Of a stretch of DNA of 36,693 bases, positions 18,927 through 27,152 are shown in pieces. The stretch's first letter is position 1. Each line of letters starts with the position of its first letter. The stretch spans positions 1 to 36,693 of the forward strand of contig CAISJJ010000154.1 of NCBI GenBank assembly GCA_903885595.1. Reading direction: 5' to 3'. Origin of the DNA: an uncultured Bacteroidales bacterium. GTDB lineage: Bacteria; Bacteroidota; Bacteroidia; Bacteroidales; FEN-979. The notes under the pieces were generated by a model. The model did no database searches. It saw only the letters and a program-made list of their open reading frames with translations, and was not told where the DNA came from. The position numbers and the translations under genes were made by a program.

Positions 18927-20084
18927 TTACGAAAGGTTTATAAATTCTTTTGCCTTGCAGAGGGCCTCTTTGTGTGATGCAACATAATCCTGATAGCCTG
19001 GTTTTTTAATGTGTTGTACTGTTTGCATGCAGTGCTCAATAACATCAGGCATTTTCAGGAAACTGATGCGATCCTCCAAAAAGGCGCCAACGGCAACTTC
19101 ATTTGCCGCATTTAAAATACAGGGCATATTTCCTCCCTGATTCAGCGCAATATAGGCCAGCGACAGATTACGAAACAACTCTGAATCAGGTGCTTCAAAA
19201 GTAAACTTTGCATGATCAGCGAAGCTGAACCGGGGCAGTTCCGATTTCATGCGCACCGGGTATGCCAGGGCATATAAAATCGGAAGTTTCATATCAGGGA
19301 TTCCCATCTGTGCTTTCATCGAACCATCAATAAATTGTACGATTGAATGGATGATGGATTGGGGGTGGATGATAACATCTATCTGTCCGGGCTGAAGGTT
19401 AAACAGCCATCGGGCTTCAATCACTTCCAATCCTTTGTTCATCATGGAGGCAGAATCGATGGTTATTTTATGTCCCATTTTCCAATTCGGATGCTGCAAG
19501 GCGGCTTCTTTGGCGACATTGACAAGCTGTCCCCGTGATTTTCCCCGGAAAGGACCTCCGGATGCAGTCAGGTAAATTTTTTCGACAGAACCAGGCAGTT
19601 CTCCCGCAAGACATTGAAAAATAGCAGAATGTTCAGAATCGACAGGCAAAATGAATACATTTTTCCTTCGTGCTTCGGCCATAACCAAATCTCCGGCAAT
19701 CACCAGACTCTCTTTATTGGCAAGTGCAATATGTTTCCCTGCATTGATGGCGCTGAGGGTTGGCTCCAACCCGGCATAGCCCACCAGTGCACTTAGTACC
19801 AGATCAATCTCCTCCATTTCCACAATTTGTGTAATGGAATCCTGGCCGGCAAAAACCTTAACAGAATATGGCTTCAAAGCTTCTGACACTTTGGCATAAC
19901 ATGCCTGATTCCCAATCACTACTGCATTAGGGCGAAATTCGACAGCCTGCTGAATCAGCATGTCGCAGTTGTTTTGGGCGGTGAGAACTTCCACCCCGAA
20001 AAGATCAGGATGACTGCGTACTACCTCCAGCGCCTGGGTTCCGATACTACCGGTTGATCCTAATATGGCAATGTTTTTTTTCAA
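18927..20084 (-). CDS. dxr: 1-deoxy-D-xylulose-5-phosphate reductoisomerase
   Basis: Dxr converts DXP to 2-C-methyl-D-erythritol 4-phosphate with NADPH, the first committed step of the MEP isoprenoid pathway. Visible are the nucleotide-binding GSTGSIG (9-15), LANKESLVIAG, the metal/substrate motif PVDSEHSAIFQ, the flexible loop TASGGPFRG, and KMGHKITIDSASMMNKGLEVIEARWLF. The 385 residues are the normal length. It is 17 bases after the M23 peptidase gene and 25 before rseP, so it sits in a three-gene minus-strand operon. Confidence 0.97.
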   Translation of the reverse strand: MKKNIAILGSTGSIGTQALEVVRSHPDLFGVEVLTAQNNCDMLIQQAVEFRPNAVVIGNQACYAKVSEALKPYSVKVFAGQDSITQIVEMEEIDLVLSALVGYAGLEPTLSAINAGKHIALANKESLVIAGDLVMAEARRKNVFILPVDSEHSAIFQCLAGELPGSVEKIYLTASGGPFRGKSRGQLVNVAKEAALQHPNWKMGHKITIDSASMMNKGLEVIEARWLFNLQPGQIDVIIHPQSIIHSIVQFIDGSMKAQMGIPDMKLPILYALAYPVRMKSELPRFSFADHAKFTFEAPDSELFRNLSLAYIALNQGGNMPCILNAANEVAVGAFLEDRISFLKMPDVIEHCMQTVQHIKKPGYQDYVASHKEALCKAKEFINLS

Positions 20085-20101
20085 CGATCGGACTATAAAT
20101 G

Positions 20102-20992
20102 TTAAAAGGTGATGTATTCCTTCGGATTGACCGGACGCCCGTCATTCCACAACTCAAAATGAAGATGTGGCCCGGTAACCAGTTCGCCGGTTTCGCCAAC
20201 AATGGCAATAGGTTCGCCAGCCCTGACATACTCCCCGGTTTTCTTCAGGAGTACCGAATTGTGCTTGTAGATCGAAACAATGTTTTGTGAATGCTGCACC
20301 GATATCACATACCCGGTTTCGAGTGTCCAGTTACTAAATATTACTGTTCCGTCAAGAACAGATTTCACCGCTTCGTTTTGCTTTGAAACGATGTCGATGC
20401 CGTAATGCCCTTGCGCGGGATTGAATTCATTTGTAATAATCCCCTTTAAGGGTGTAAAAAACAAAAAACCGACGAGGGAGGCCTTTTTCTGACTAACTGC
20501 CTCCATTGTTTCCATCTTATAGAGGTTATATTTCGATTGGCTTTCTACCTCAAGCCGTAACAACGAATCCTCGGTTGAACGTTTAATCTTAATGTTACTG
20601 TATCGTTTGAGGGTATCCGGAACTATTGGTTTATCCTCCGTTAAATCCTTACCATTGATTACATCCTTCAGGTTCCTGATGAAACGGTCCTTCTGTACCA
20701 GGTCACGCTCGATTGAATCAGTCTTTATCTGTAATTTATAAAGTTTCTTTGTTAATCCAACATTGGTATAACCCGGTATATATTCCCTCAGGGGGGTGAA
20801 GGCAATTAAAATGCTGGTCAGGAAAATAAGCACAATCGTCAGGGTACCAAGGGCGATAAATACATTCATCCGGGAGAGGCGAAAGGTAAACCGCTCTTCA
20901 AGGGTATCATCGGTCATGAAAACAAGGCGGTATTTATTCCGCCATCTTTCAGTCCACCTTATTTTTTTTTTATCTCTTTTCTCCGAAACCAT
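20102..20992 (-). CDS. M23 family peptidase (LytM domain), membrane-anchored
   Basis: This is a putative cell-wall endopeptidase or its activator. The chain has a basic cytoplasmic N-terminus (EKRDKKKIRWTERWRNKYR), one membrane helix (MNVFIALGTLTIVLIFLTSILIAF), a short coiled-coil-like linker (YKLQIKTDSIERDLVQKDRFIRNL), and a C-terminal LytM domain with HYGIDIV and GPHLHFEL, so the zinc ligands are present. The open frame extends to an ATG at 21049. I choose the ATG at 20992 (296 residues) because the extra 19 residues are atypical and a promoter-like GATATTTG (minus strand, 21027-21020) would leave no leader for the longer form. Confidence 0.9.
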   Translation of the reverse strand: MVSEKRDKKKIRWTERWRNKYRLVFMTDDTLEERFTFRLSRMNVFIALGTLTIVLIFLTSILIAFTPLREYIPGYTNVGLTKKLYKLQIKTDSIERDLVQKDRFIRNLKDVINGKDLTEDKPIVPDTLKRYSNIKIKRSTEDSLLRLEVESQSKYNLYKMETMEAVSQKKASLVGFLFFTPLKGIITNEFNPAQGHYGIDIVSKQNEAVKSVLDGTVIFSNWTLETGYVISVQHSQNIVSIYKHNSVLLKKTGEYVRAGEPIAIVGETGELVTGPHLHFELWNDGRPVNPKEYITF

Positions 20993-21087
20993 ATCACACA
21001 AGCCAAACCTGAAACGATGCAAATATCGTAATATTATATGAGCCAACAAATCTTCGTCCTATTTCGGGCAAATTCAAAAATTTAAAA

Positions 21088-21095
21088 TATTTTTG
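21088..21095 (+). promoter_or_regulatory. predicted -7 box for porW/sprE
   Basis: TATTTTTG fits TAnnTTTG exactly, in the divergent spacer between the M23 peptidase gene and porW. A TTTCG (21062-21066) lies about 21 bases upstream in the position of a -33 element, but it is imperfect. Confidence 0.45.
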
Positions 21096-21144
21096 TAAAA
21101 TTATAGTTAATACTACTTAATATTCCATTAATGGCCTTCCTGTT

Positions 21145-23820
21145 TTGAGATCGACGAAGAAATACTACCTCGCCGTATGGGTCCTGATATTGTCAGGATT
21201 TACCCTGTTTAGTGCCTGTTCAACAAAGAAAAACACACTTTTACGCAGAACCTACCACAACACTACATCACATTATAATGTATACTGGAACGGGATGGAT
21301 AACATGCGTCAGGGGCTAAAGGATTACCATGCCAGCCTGAAAGACAACTATGCAGTAGTTTTACCTGTTTTCAACTATGGGGATAAAGCCAGCGCCAGTA
21401 AAATGTCACAGTATGCCGACATTGCAATAAAAAAAGCCTCAAAAGCAATCAACAAGCATTCGATGTACTTTAACAAGAAAGAGCATGTGCGTTGGATAGA
21501 TGATTGCTATTTGCTTATCGGCAAGAGTTATTTTTATAAGCAGGATTACCCGATGGCCCGCCGTACATTCGAGTTTATGATCAAAACCTATAATGATAAT
21601 GAGATCAAATATGAGGCGATGCTATGGCTTATCAGGACAAACATCCAGATAGGCGATTTTAACAGGGCAGAACCGATGCTCGATATGTTGCAAAGCAAGA
21701 TCAGAAAAGGCGAAGCTGCTGAAAAGCATGAAACAGAGATGAATCTTTTATACGGGCAATTCTATATCATTCAGAAAAACTATGATGCTGCCATTCCCTA
21801 TCTCAACCGCGCCATTGAGCTGAAACCTCCCCTGGCCATGCGAACACGTTGTCAGTTCATTCTGGGCCAGATATACCAGCGCAATGAGGAGTTGAATGAG
21901 GCTTCGAACATGTATGTGATTGTGGTGAAAAATGCTACGACTTACGAAATGGAATTCAATGCAAAGATCAATCTCGCACAATGTTATGATGCAAAAAGCG
22001 GAAACCGTGAGTTCATCGTTAAAAAGCTTACAAAAATGCTTAACGATGACAAAAACAAGGATTTCCAGGATCAGATCTATTATGCCCTTGCTCATATTGC
22101 CCTCAAAGATGCAGATACTGTCACTGCCATTTCAAATTTTAAAAAATCAGTCAGCACCAGCACCACCAACAACTATCAAAAGGCTATTTCTTCTCTTGAC
22201 CTGGCTGACATTTTCTTTGGAACCCGCAATTATATGATTGCACAGTCCTATTACGACAGTACCATGCAATTCCTTCCGAAGGATTATCCTAATTACAAGG
22301 ATTTTGCCAAACGAACCATTACCCTCACCGACCTGGTCACAAACCTGCAGGTCATAAGCCGGCAGGACAGCCTGCAAAAATTATCAGCGATGCCCGAAGA
22401 TCAGCGTAATCAGATAATCGATCAGATAATTACCAAACTGATTGCTGAAGAGATGAGAAAAAAAATTGAAGAGCAGCAACGAAGGGAGAACTCCAATTTT
22501 TATAACCAGACTGTCGGACAAGATCAGCAAGGAACCGGAGCAAATCAAGGACGCTGGTATTTCTACAACCCATCCATCATGTCGAATGGGTTTACAACCT
22601 TTGTCAGGAAATGGGGTCGACGAAAACTGGAGGACAATTGGTTCCTGGCGGATAAAACTGTTGCAACTTTTTCAAATGAAACCGAAATTACGGATTCACT
22701 ACCTGAAATGCCGGGTGATACTGCGCAGGATGCAAAAAAGTTACTTGCAAAGTCAAAGGATCCCAAAGACAGGGCATACTATATTAAGGATATTCCTGTA
22801 GGCGATGAAAAGATCAAAGCCTCAAATGACATGATAATTGAGGCATTCTACCAGGCTGGGTTTATCTATGCTGAGGGTTTGCGTGACTACGGGAATGCTG
22901 CCCAAACCTTCGAAAACCTGCTGCAAAGGTTTCCTGATAATAAGTATAAAATACAATCTGCCTATGAATTATGGCAATTGTATAAATATCTTGAAAATCA
23001 GCCGAAAAGTGATCAGTACAAAAATCAGATTTTATCCCAGTTTCCTGAAAGTGATTACGCGAAACTTCTCGTGAATCCAAATTTTTACAAGGAGATAAAT
23101 GCCCGGCAATCGGAAGCCTCCAAATTGTATAACGACACATACAAAGCCTTCACGAACCAACAGTATTACATGGTGATCAACAACGCCGATCTTGCGCGCG
23201 TCCAATTTAAAGGCGATACTGCATTGATGCCAAAATTTGACTATATGCGGGGTCTTGCCCTTGGTAAGATCGAAGTGGTTGACTCGCTGGTAGTCGCCAT
23301 GAATAAACTGATCCAGGATTATCCAAAAAGCCAGGTTAAAAAGATGGCAGAGGATGTACTTGCTTTCCTTGGAACCCAAAAAGATGCGAAAGGGCAGCCA
23401 ATTAAGACAGACTCGGTAACGGTTGTGGATAATTCCATGAAGCTTTACAAATTCGATGAGAATGCTGTTCATTTCTACGTTTTGATCGTAAACGGCAATC
23501 TTGTAGATGTGGATGCATTAAAGATAAAGATTACCGATTATAATTCGAAATTTCACGATCTTGATAATCTAATGGTCAACAATCTTATGCTTGATAATGA
23601 ACGGCAGATGATCACAGTAAACAACTTTGACAACAGTGAAAAAGCCATGAATTATTTGATTGGTATACGCGATAGCAAATATATTTTTACTAAGATTGAG
23701 AATGCCGGTGAATTTTATGATTTTGTCATTTCAGTTGAAAATTATCCGGTGCTTTATAAAAATAAAGATATTTCACAGTATCTTCGTTTTTTCGAAAAGA
23801 ATTATCCTGTTCAAAAATAA
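21145..23820 (+). CDS. porW: PorW/SprE-like T9SS TPR lipoprotein
   Basis: PorW/SprE are outer-membrane-associated TPR lipoproteins needed for T9SS secretion and, in gliders, motility. The 891-residue chain begins with a lipoprotein signal ending LFSAC (Cys25), followed by STKKNTLLRRTYHNTTSHYNVYWNGMDNMRQGL, characteristic of the family. TPR-like helices cover about 105-400 (for example KSYFYKQDYPMARRTFEFMIKTY) and 560-690, and a conserved C-terminal domain follows. The start is TTG at 21145: no in-frame ATG keeps the signal peptide, and the ATG at 21131 encodes only five codons. The longer C-terminal region resembles SprE more than short PorW. Confidence 0.92.
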   Translation: MRSTKKYYLAVWVLILSGFTLFSACSTKKNTLLRRTYHNTTSHYNVYWNGMDNMRQGLKDYHASLKDNYAVVLPVFNYGDKASASKMSQYADIAIKKASKAINKHSMYFNKKEHVRWIDDCYLLIGKSYFYKQDYPMARRTFEFMIKTYNDNEIKYEAMLWLIRTNIQIGDFNRAEPMLDMLQSKIRKGEAAEKHETEMNLLYGQFYIIQKNYDAAIPYLNRAIELKPPLAMRTRCQFILGQIYQRNEELNEASNMYVIVVKNATTYEMEFNAKINLAQCYDAKSGNREFIVKKLTKMLNDDKNKDFQDQIYYALAHIALKDADTVTAISNFKKSVSTSTTNNYQKAISSLDLADIFFGTRNYMIAQSYYDSTMQFLPKDYPNYKDFAKRTITLTDLVTNLQVISRQDSLQKLSAMPEDQRNQIIDQIITKLIAEEMRKKIEEQQRRENSNFYNQTVGQDQQGTGANQGRWYFYNPSIMSNGFTTFVRKWGRRKLEDNWFLADKTVATFSNETEITDSLPEMPGDTAQDAKKLLAKSKDPKDRAYYIKDIPVGDEKIKASNDMIIEAFYQAGFIYAEGLRDYGNAAQTFENLLQRFPDNKYKIQSAYELWQLYKYLENQPKSDQYKNQILSQFPESDYAKLLVNPNFYKEINARQSEASKLYNDTYKAFTNQQYYMVINNADLARVQFKGDTALMPKFDYMRGLALGKIEVVDSLVVAMNKLIQDYPKSQVKKMAEDVLAFLGTQKDAKGQPIKTDSVTVVDNSMKLYKFDENAVHFYVLIVNGNLVDVDALKIKITDYNSKFHDLDNLMVNNLMLDNERQMITVNNFDNSEKAMNYLIGIRDSKYIFTKIENAGEFYDFVISVENYPVLYKNKDISQYLRFFEKNYPVQK

Positions 23821-24231
23821 ATGTTTATGTCAAAAAACAGAGAACCTGAGATGCCCACCATTAATATTCTGGGGCCAGGCGCCATTGTTAAAGGTGAAAT
23901 CCAGGTAAATGGCGATTTTAGGATTGATGGGATTCTGAATGGAAACATCCAGTGTAAAGGAAAAATTGTTGTAGGGCCCACCGGAAAAATTGACGGCGAA
24001 ATCCAGTGTCAAAATGCCGATTTCTCCGGCGAAGTAAAAGCCACGGTAAAAGTTACAGAGCTTCTAACACTGAAGGAAACGGCCCGTTTCAGTGGAGACA
24101 TTACAACCGGAAAACTTGCCATAGAACCTGGCGCAAAATTTTCGGGTACGTGCAGTATGGACCAGGGAGGATCAAAGGAATTAAAATTTTCTCCTGCTGT
24201 AAATGAAAGCCGACCCCCGGAAAAATCTTAA
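23821..24231 (+). CDS. bactofilin family cytoskeletal protein
   Basis: Bactofilins polymerise without nucleotide into membrane-associated filaments that place envelope machinery. The 136 residues contain the beta-helical DUF583 core (about 13-115): LGPGAIVKGEIQVNGDFRIDGILNGNIQCKGKIVVGPTGKIDGEIQCQNADFSGEV, with repeats of G-x-I/V steps. Short unstructured ends flank it. The ATG (a second lies at 23827) follows the porW stop codon with no gap, so the two are very probably co-translated. The 3' end overlaps the AtpZ gene by 29 bases. Confidence 0.93.
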   Translation: MFMSKNREPEMPTINILGPGAIVKGEIQVNGDFRIDGILNGNIQCKGKIVVGPTGKIDGEIQCQNADFSGEVKATVKVTELLTLKETARFSGDITTGKLAIEPGAKFSGTCSMDQGGSKELKFSPAVNESRPPEKS

Positions 24232-24412
24232 CGACTACGCCCGTTTTTCCAGTATTGCCATACAGATGCTGGTTATTATTCTTTGCGGTGTATTTGGTGG
24301 TTACAAGCTTGATCAATGGCTTCACACCCGGCCGGTTTTAACCGTTATTTTATCTATTCTTTCCGTTGCCCTGTCGATATATTTTGTCACTAAAGACCTG
24401 TTGCGCAAGTAG
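24203..24412 (+). CDS. AtpZ/AtpI family protein
   Basis: This 69-residue membrane protein has two helices (about 17-34 and 44-62) joined by a short loop: MLVIILCGVFGGYKLDQWLH and VLTVILSILSVALSIYFVTKDLL. The pattern (G-G-Y-K-L-D-x-W-L, then a second helix ending in basic residues) is that of AtpZ, which is linked to F-type ATP synthase assembly or cation supply. It overlaps the bactofilin 3' end in another frame, implying translational coupling. In many Bacteroidota this gene heads the ATP synthase operon, but here the structural atp genes are absent from the window. Confidence 0.88.
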   Translation: MKADPRKNLNDYARFSSIAIQMLVIILCGVFGGYKLDQWLHTRPVLTVILSILSVALSIYFVTKDLLRK

Positions 24413-24436
24413 GTCCGACGATTTGGTAATATTTAG

Positions 24437-24444
24437 TACCTTTG
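24437..24444 (+). promoter_or_regulatory. predicted -7 box for the AtpI-like gene
   Basis: TACCTTTG fits TAnnTTTG exactly and ends 34 bases before the ATG at 24479, so this gene can be transcribed apart from the porW-bactofilin-AtpZ unit. No -33 TTG at normal spacing is seen. Confidence 0.5.
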
Positions 24445-24478
24445 ATCCCGGAAAAACGTACAGGAAAAACATTGAAAG

Positions 24479-24883
24479 ATGAGTTCAGCATATATTAAAT
24501 TTCTCAGGCAGTTGCTGATATTTTCAGGGATTTTTGGATCAGCAACCTTGATCATCACGCTGATAATTCCAACAGAATACGTGTCACCCGCTCTTCCGTT
24601 CCTGTTTTTCTTTTTTATAGCAACCTCCCTCCTGTCCTTTTATTTCCTGCTTCACTCGACCAAAAGCAGGTTTATAAAATTCGTTAATACCTATCTCCTT
24701 ACAATCGTTATCAAGCTTTTTATTTACGCAGGCATTATGATTGTCTATGTGTTAATAAACCGCAGGGATGCGATCCCTTTCATGCTTGGCTTTTTCATCA
24801 TTTACCTCTTCTATACCATTTTTGAAGCCGTAAGCATCATCAGATACTCTCAACCTCCCAGTCAGGATAACAAAGCCCTGTAA
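24479..24883 (+). CDS. small four-helix membrane protein, AtpI-like position
   Basis: The 134 residues contain four hydrophobic segments (about 11-30, 37-57, 70-92 and 100-120), the first pair separated by PTEYVSPALP. I recognise no catalytic motif. In many Bacteroidota a protein of this size and topology lies between atpZ and atpB and is annotated as hypothetical or ATP synthase I-like. The position right after AtpZ is consistent with that, but the sequence alone does not prove it. It ends 6 bases before the DUF4421-type gene. Confidence 0.85.
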   Translation: MSSAYIKFLRQLLIFSGIFGSATLIITLIIPTEYVSPALPFLFFFFIATSLLSFYFLLHSTKSRFIKFVNTYLLTIVIKLFIYAGIMIVYVLINRRDAIPFMLGFFIIYLFYTIFEAVSIIRYSQPPSQDNKAL

Positions 24884-24889
24884 ACCAGC

Positions 24890-25939
24890 ATGCATTTCCG
24901 AGCCCTGATCTGCGCAATGATCTTCGTGTCATTATTCGTTAAATCGGGTATTTCCAATGCTGTTCGTCCATTTCCCGAAAAAGATTCATTGATTTCTTCT
25001 GTTGACTGCAATTACATTGTTGATTACACCGAAAGATTTTCAGCCAGGTTTTTCCTGCTCTTTCAAAACGCTTCACTGATGATCAATACACAGGACATCG
25101 ATAAGATTGTGTATCGTCCGAATGTCAATGTCAAAATTGGTTTGGCTGCTAACTGGAAATGGTTTGGGCTTGGATTTTCAATCGACTATCCATTTTATAA
25201 ACGGAATGAGGGTAAATTTGGGCACACATCAACCATCGACCTCCGGGCTACTGCATTCAGCCGGAAATTTGCAGCTGAGTTGTTATTTCAGCGTTATCCG
25301 GGGTTCTACATCAGCAATCCCGAACGGGCAGATGGAACAAATTATATCATCCCCGACATGTCGACGTTTTCTATGGGTATTGCGGGTTTTTGGATATACA
25401 ATCCCTTGCGGTTTTCGATCCGGGCTGCTTTCATACAAACCGAGAGACAAAAAAAGAGTGCGGGGAGCCTGATTGTCAGGCCATCAATCAACTTCTACAC
25501 TATTTCATCCGATAATGGAATTATTCCCCAGGAATTGATCGCTGAATACGATATTCCTTCATCCAGCCAGATAATCAGCGGCGATTTCTATGCAATAGGC
25601 CTGTCACCGGGTTACATATATACTTTCGTATTCCTGAAAAACATGTATGTCACCGCGGCCATCCTTCCCGGGGTTGCAGCACAAATTCACTCATACCATA
25701 ATAACAAAGGAAATTATTCTGACTTCGAATTTTCCTTTCAGCTTGGCGGCCGGTTTGCACTTGGGTATAATTCAGAAGCCTGGTTTATCGGAGGCTCGTA
25801 TCAGGCTGGGTTCAATACCATCCCCGATAAGTTAAGTAACGCAATGTTCAATTATGATGTCGCACAGCTCCGCGTTTGGGGAGGTGTCCGGTTTGATATT
25901 TTCAGGAAGAAAAAATCAGTACCTTTGCTTACTAAATAA
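24890..25939 (+). CDS. DUF4421-type outer-membrane protein
   Basis: This 349-residue exported protein has a signal peptide (CAMIFVSLFVKSGISNA, cleaved about residue 25). The remainder is beta-rich with alternating aromatic strands: RFFLLFQNASLMI, YRPNVNVKIGLAANWKWFGLGFSIDYPF, FSFQLGGRFALGYNSEAWFIGGSYQAGF, ending VRFDIF. These features and the YRPN...GLG.S motif fit DUF4421, a Bacteroidota family predicted to form a barrel. The function is unknown. It is close behind the AtpI-like gene, and the promoter of the next gene lies inside its last codons. Confidence 0.85.
   Translation: MHFRALICAMIFVSLFVKSGISNAVRPFPEKDSLISSVDCNYIVDYTERFSARFFLLFQNASLMINTQDIDKIVYRPNVNVKIGLAANWKWFGLGFSIDYPFYKRNEGKFGHTSTIDLRATAFSRKFAAELLFQRYPGFYISNPERADGTNYIIPDMSTFSMGIAGFWIYNPLRFSIRAAFIQTERQKKSAGSLIVRPSINFYTISSDNGIIPQELIAEYDIPSSSQIISGDFYAIGLSPGYIYTFVFLKNMYVTAAILPGVAAQIHSYHNNKGNYSDFEFSFQLGGRFALGYNSEAWFIGGSYQAGFNTIPDKLSNAMFNYDVAQLRVWGGVRFDIFRKKKSVPLLTK
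25920..25927 (+). promoter_or_regulatory. predicted -7 box for the PTPS-folE pair
   Basis: TACCTTTG fits TAnnTTTG exactly and lies inside the last codons of the DUF4421-type gene, 19 bases before the ATG at 25947. A TTG at 25893-25895 is 24 bases upstream, slightly farther than usual. Confidence 0.5.
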
Positions 25940-25946
25940 TTACTAA

Positions 25947-26360
25947 ATGGTTTACATCCTGCGCAGGGAACATTTCAGCGCCGCACACCGTCTTTTTCTG
26001 CCAGAATACACCGATGAGGAAAATTTTGAGATTTTCGGAAAATGTTCCAATCCAAACTGGCATGGTCATAACTACATCCTTTATGTCACCATAAAAGGGG
26101 AACCAAACCCTGAAACGGGGCTGGTAATCCACCTTCGCCATGTAAGCAAATTGATTGATGAGAAGATCCTTAAAAAGGTCGACCATAAAAACCTAAACCT
26201 CGAAGTTGATTTTTTAACAGGGAAGGTCCCAACCAGTGAAAATATCGCCATTGGAATCTGGAAGGAACTGGTGACAGATATTGGTAAACTGGGGGGCACC
26301 TTGCATTGTGTGCGTCTTGAACAGTCAGAAAATAACATTATCGAATATTACGGTGAATGA
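25947..26360 (+). CDS. 6-pyruvoyl-tetrahydropterin synthase / QueD family (PTPS-I-like motif)
   Basis: The enzyme acts on 7,8-dihydroneopterin triphosphate, the product of FolE encoded next to it. The 137-residue chain shows zinc ligands H14, H39 and H41, catalytic C33, D79-H80 (VDHKNLN), and pterin-binding glutamates (TSENIA and LEQSENN). The spacing C-x5-HGH (CSNPNWHGH) is that of eukaryotic-type PTPS-I, which makes 6-pyruvoyl-tetrahydropterin for biopterin. Canonical QueD has C-x3-HGH. Automatic annotation would probably say 6-carboxytetrahydropterin synthase QueD. folE follows after 18 bases. Confidence 0.92.
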   Translation: MVYILRREHFSAAHRLFLPEYTDEENFEIFGKCSNPNWHGHNYILYVTIKGEPNPETGLVIHLRHVSKLIDEKILKKVDHKNLNLEVDFLTGKVPTSENIAIGIWKELVTDIGKLGGTLHCVRLEQSENNIIEYYGE

Positions 26361-26378
26361 ATTGAAAAATAAACCCAC

Positions 26379-26993
26379 ATGGCAATAAAAAGAAAACTTA
26401 ATTACGAAAAAGTCGAGGAATTCGATCCAAAAACAACCGAGGAACTGGCTTTTCACTATAAAGAGATTCTTCGCCTCATAGGTGAAAACCCAAACCGTGA
26501 AGGGCTTGAGAGGACACCATTGCGGGTTGCAAAGGCCATCCAGTTCCTCACACAAGGCTATGCCCTTGATCCAAAAGAAATTTTAAGTTCGGCCAAGTTC
26601 AGGGAAGATTACCGGGAGATGGTCATTGTAAAAGACATTGAGATCTATTCCCTGTGTGAACATCACATGGTTCCGTTTATAGGGAAAGCCCATGTAGCCT
26701 ACATCCCCGACAAGTACATCACGGGGTTAAGTAAAATAGCCAGGGTCGTCGACATTTATGCCCGGAGGTTACAAGTGCAGGAACGGCTGACCATGCAAAT
26801 CAAAGAGGCTATCAATGACACACTGAAACCGCTTGGTGTGGCAGTTGTCATTGAGGCACAACATTTGTGTATGGCCATGCGCGGTGTTCAGAAGCAAAAC
26901 TCTGTCACAACGACATCCGATTTTGTTGGCGCCTTTGAACGGGATAAAACCCGGGCAGAATTTTTGCACCTGATCAGTACCAAGCTTCATTGA
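26379..26993 (+). CDS. folE: GTP cyclohydrolase I
   Basis: FolE converts GTP to 7,8-dihydroneopterin triphosphate, the entry to folate, biopterin and queuosine. The 204 residues contain zinc ligands C93 and H96 ([10 protein letters not shown]) and C164 (QHLCMAMRG), plus [23 protein letters not shown] and the N-terminal helix [18 protein letters not shown]. It is in a two-gene unit with the PTPS-family gene. Its TGA stop codon is the first triplet of a tandem octamer array. Confidence 0.97.
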   Translation: MAIKRKLNYEKVEEFDPKTTEELAFHYKEILRLIGENPNREGLERTPLRVAKAIQFLTQGYALDPKEILSSAKFREDYREMVIVKDIEIYSLCEHHMVPFIGKAHVAYIPDKYITGLSKIARVVDIYARRLQVQERLTMQIKEAINDTLKPLGVAVVIEAQHLCMAMRGVQKQNSVTTTSDFVGAFERDKTRAEFLHLISTKLH

Positions 26994-27038
26994 GGATTTG
27001 AGGATGTGAAGATTTGAGGATGTGAAGATTTGAGCAAT
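26991..27038. repeat. tandem array, six 8-bp units, beginning at the folE stop codon
   Basis: The units TGAGGATT, TGAGGATG, TGAAGATT, TGAGGATG, TGAAGATT and TGAGCAAT run without gaps. The first TGA is the folE stop. Because 8 is not a multiple of 3, the repeated TGA occurs in all three frames. Confidence 0.9.
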
Positions 27039-27152
27039 ATTTAAATTGATTAATCGCAATCTTAGCAGAACCCCTTTTTCATGGATGTACAATAAATTAA
27101 AATATTAAAGGAATAAATTGTTTCAATTCCAATCATCGCATGAAAATAACCG

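Noticed and set aside
20993..21049. Longer start of the M23 peptidase gene
   Set aside because: The extra 19 residues look like translated leader, and a promoter-like box overlaps this region. The ATG at 20992 gives a normal basic N-terminus before the membrane helix.
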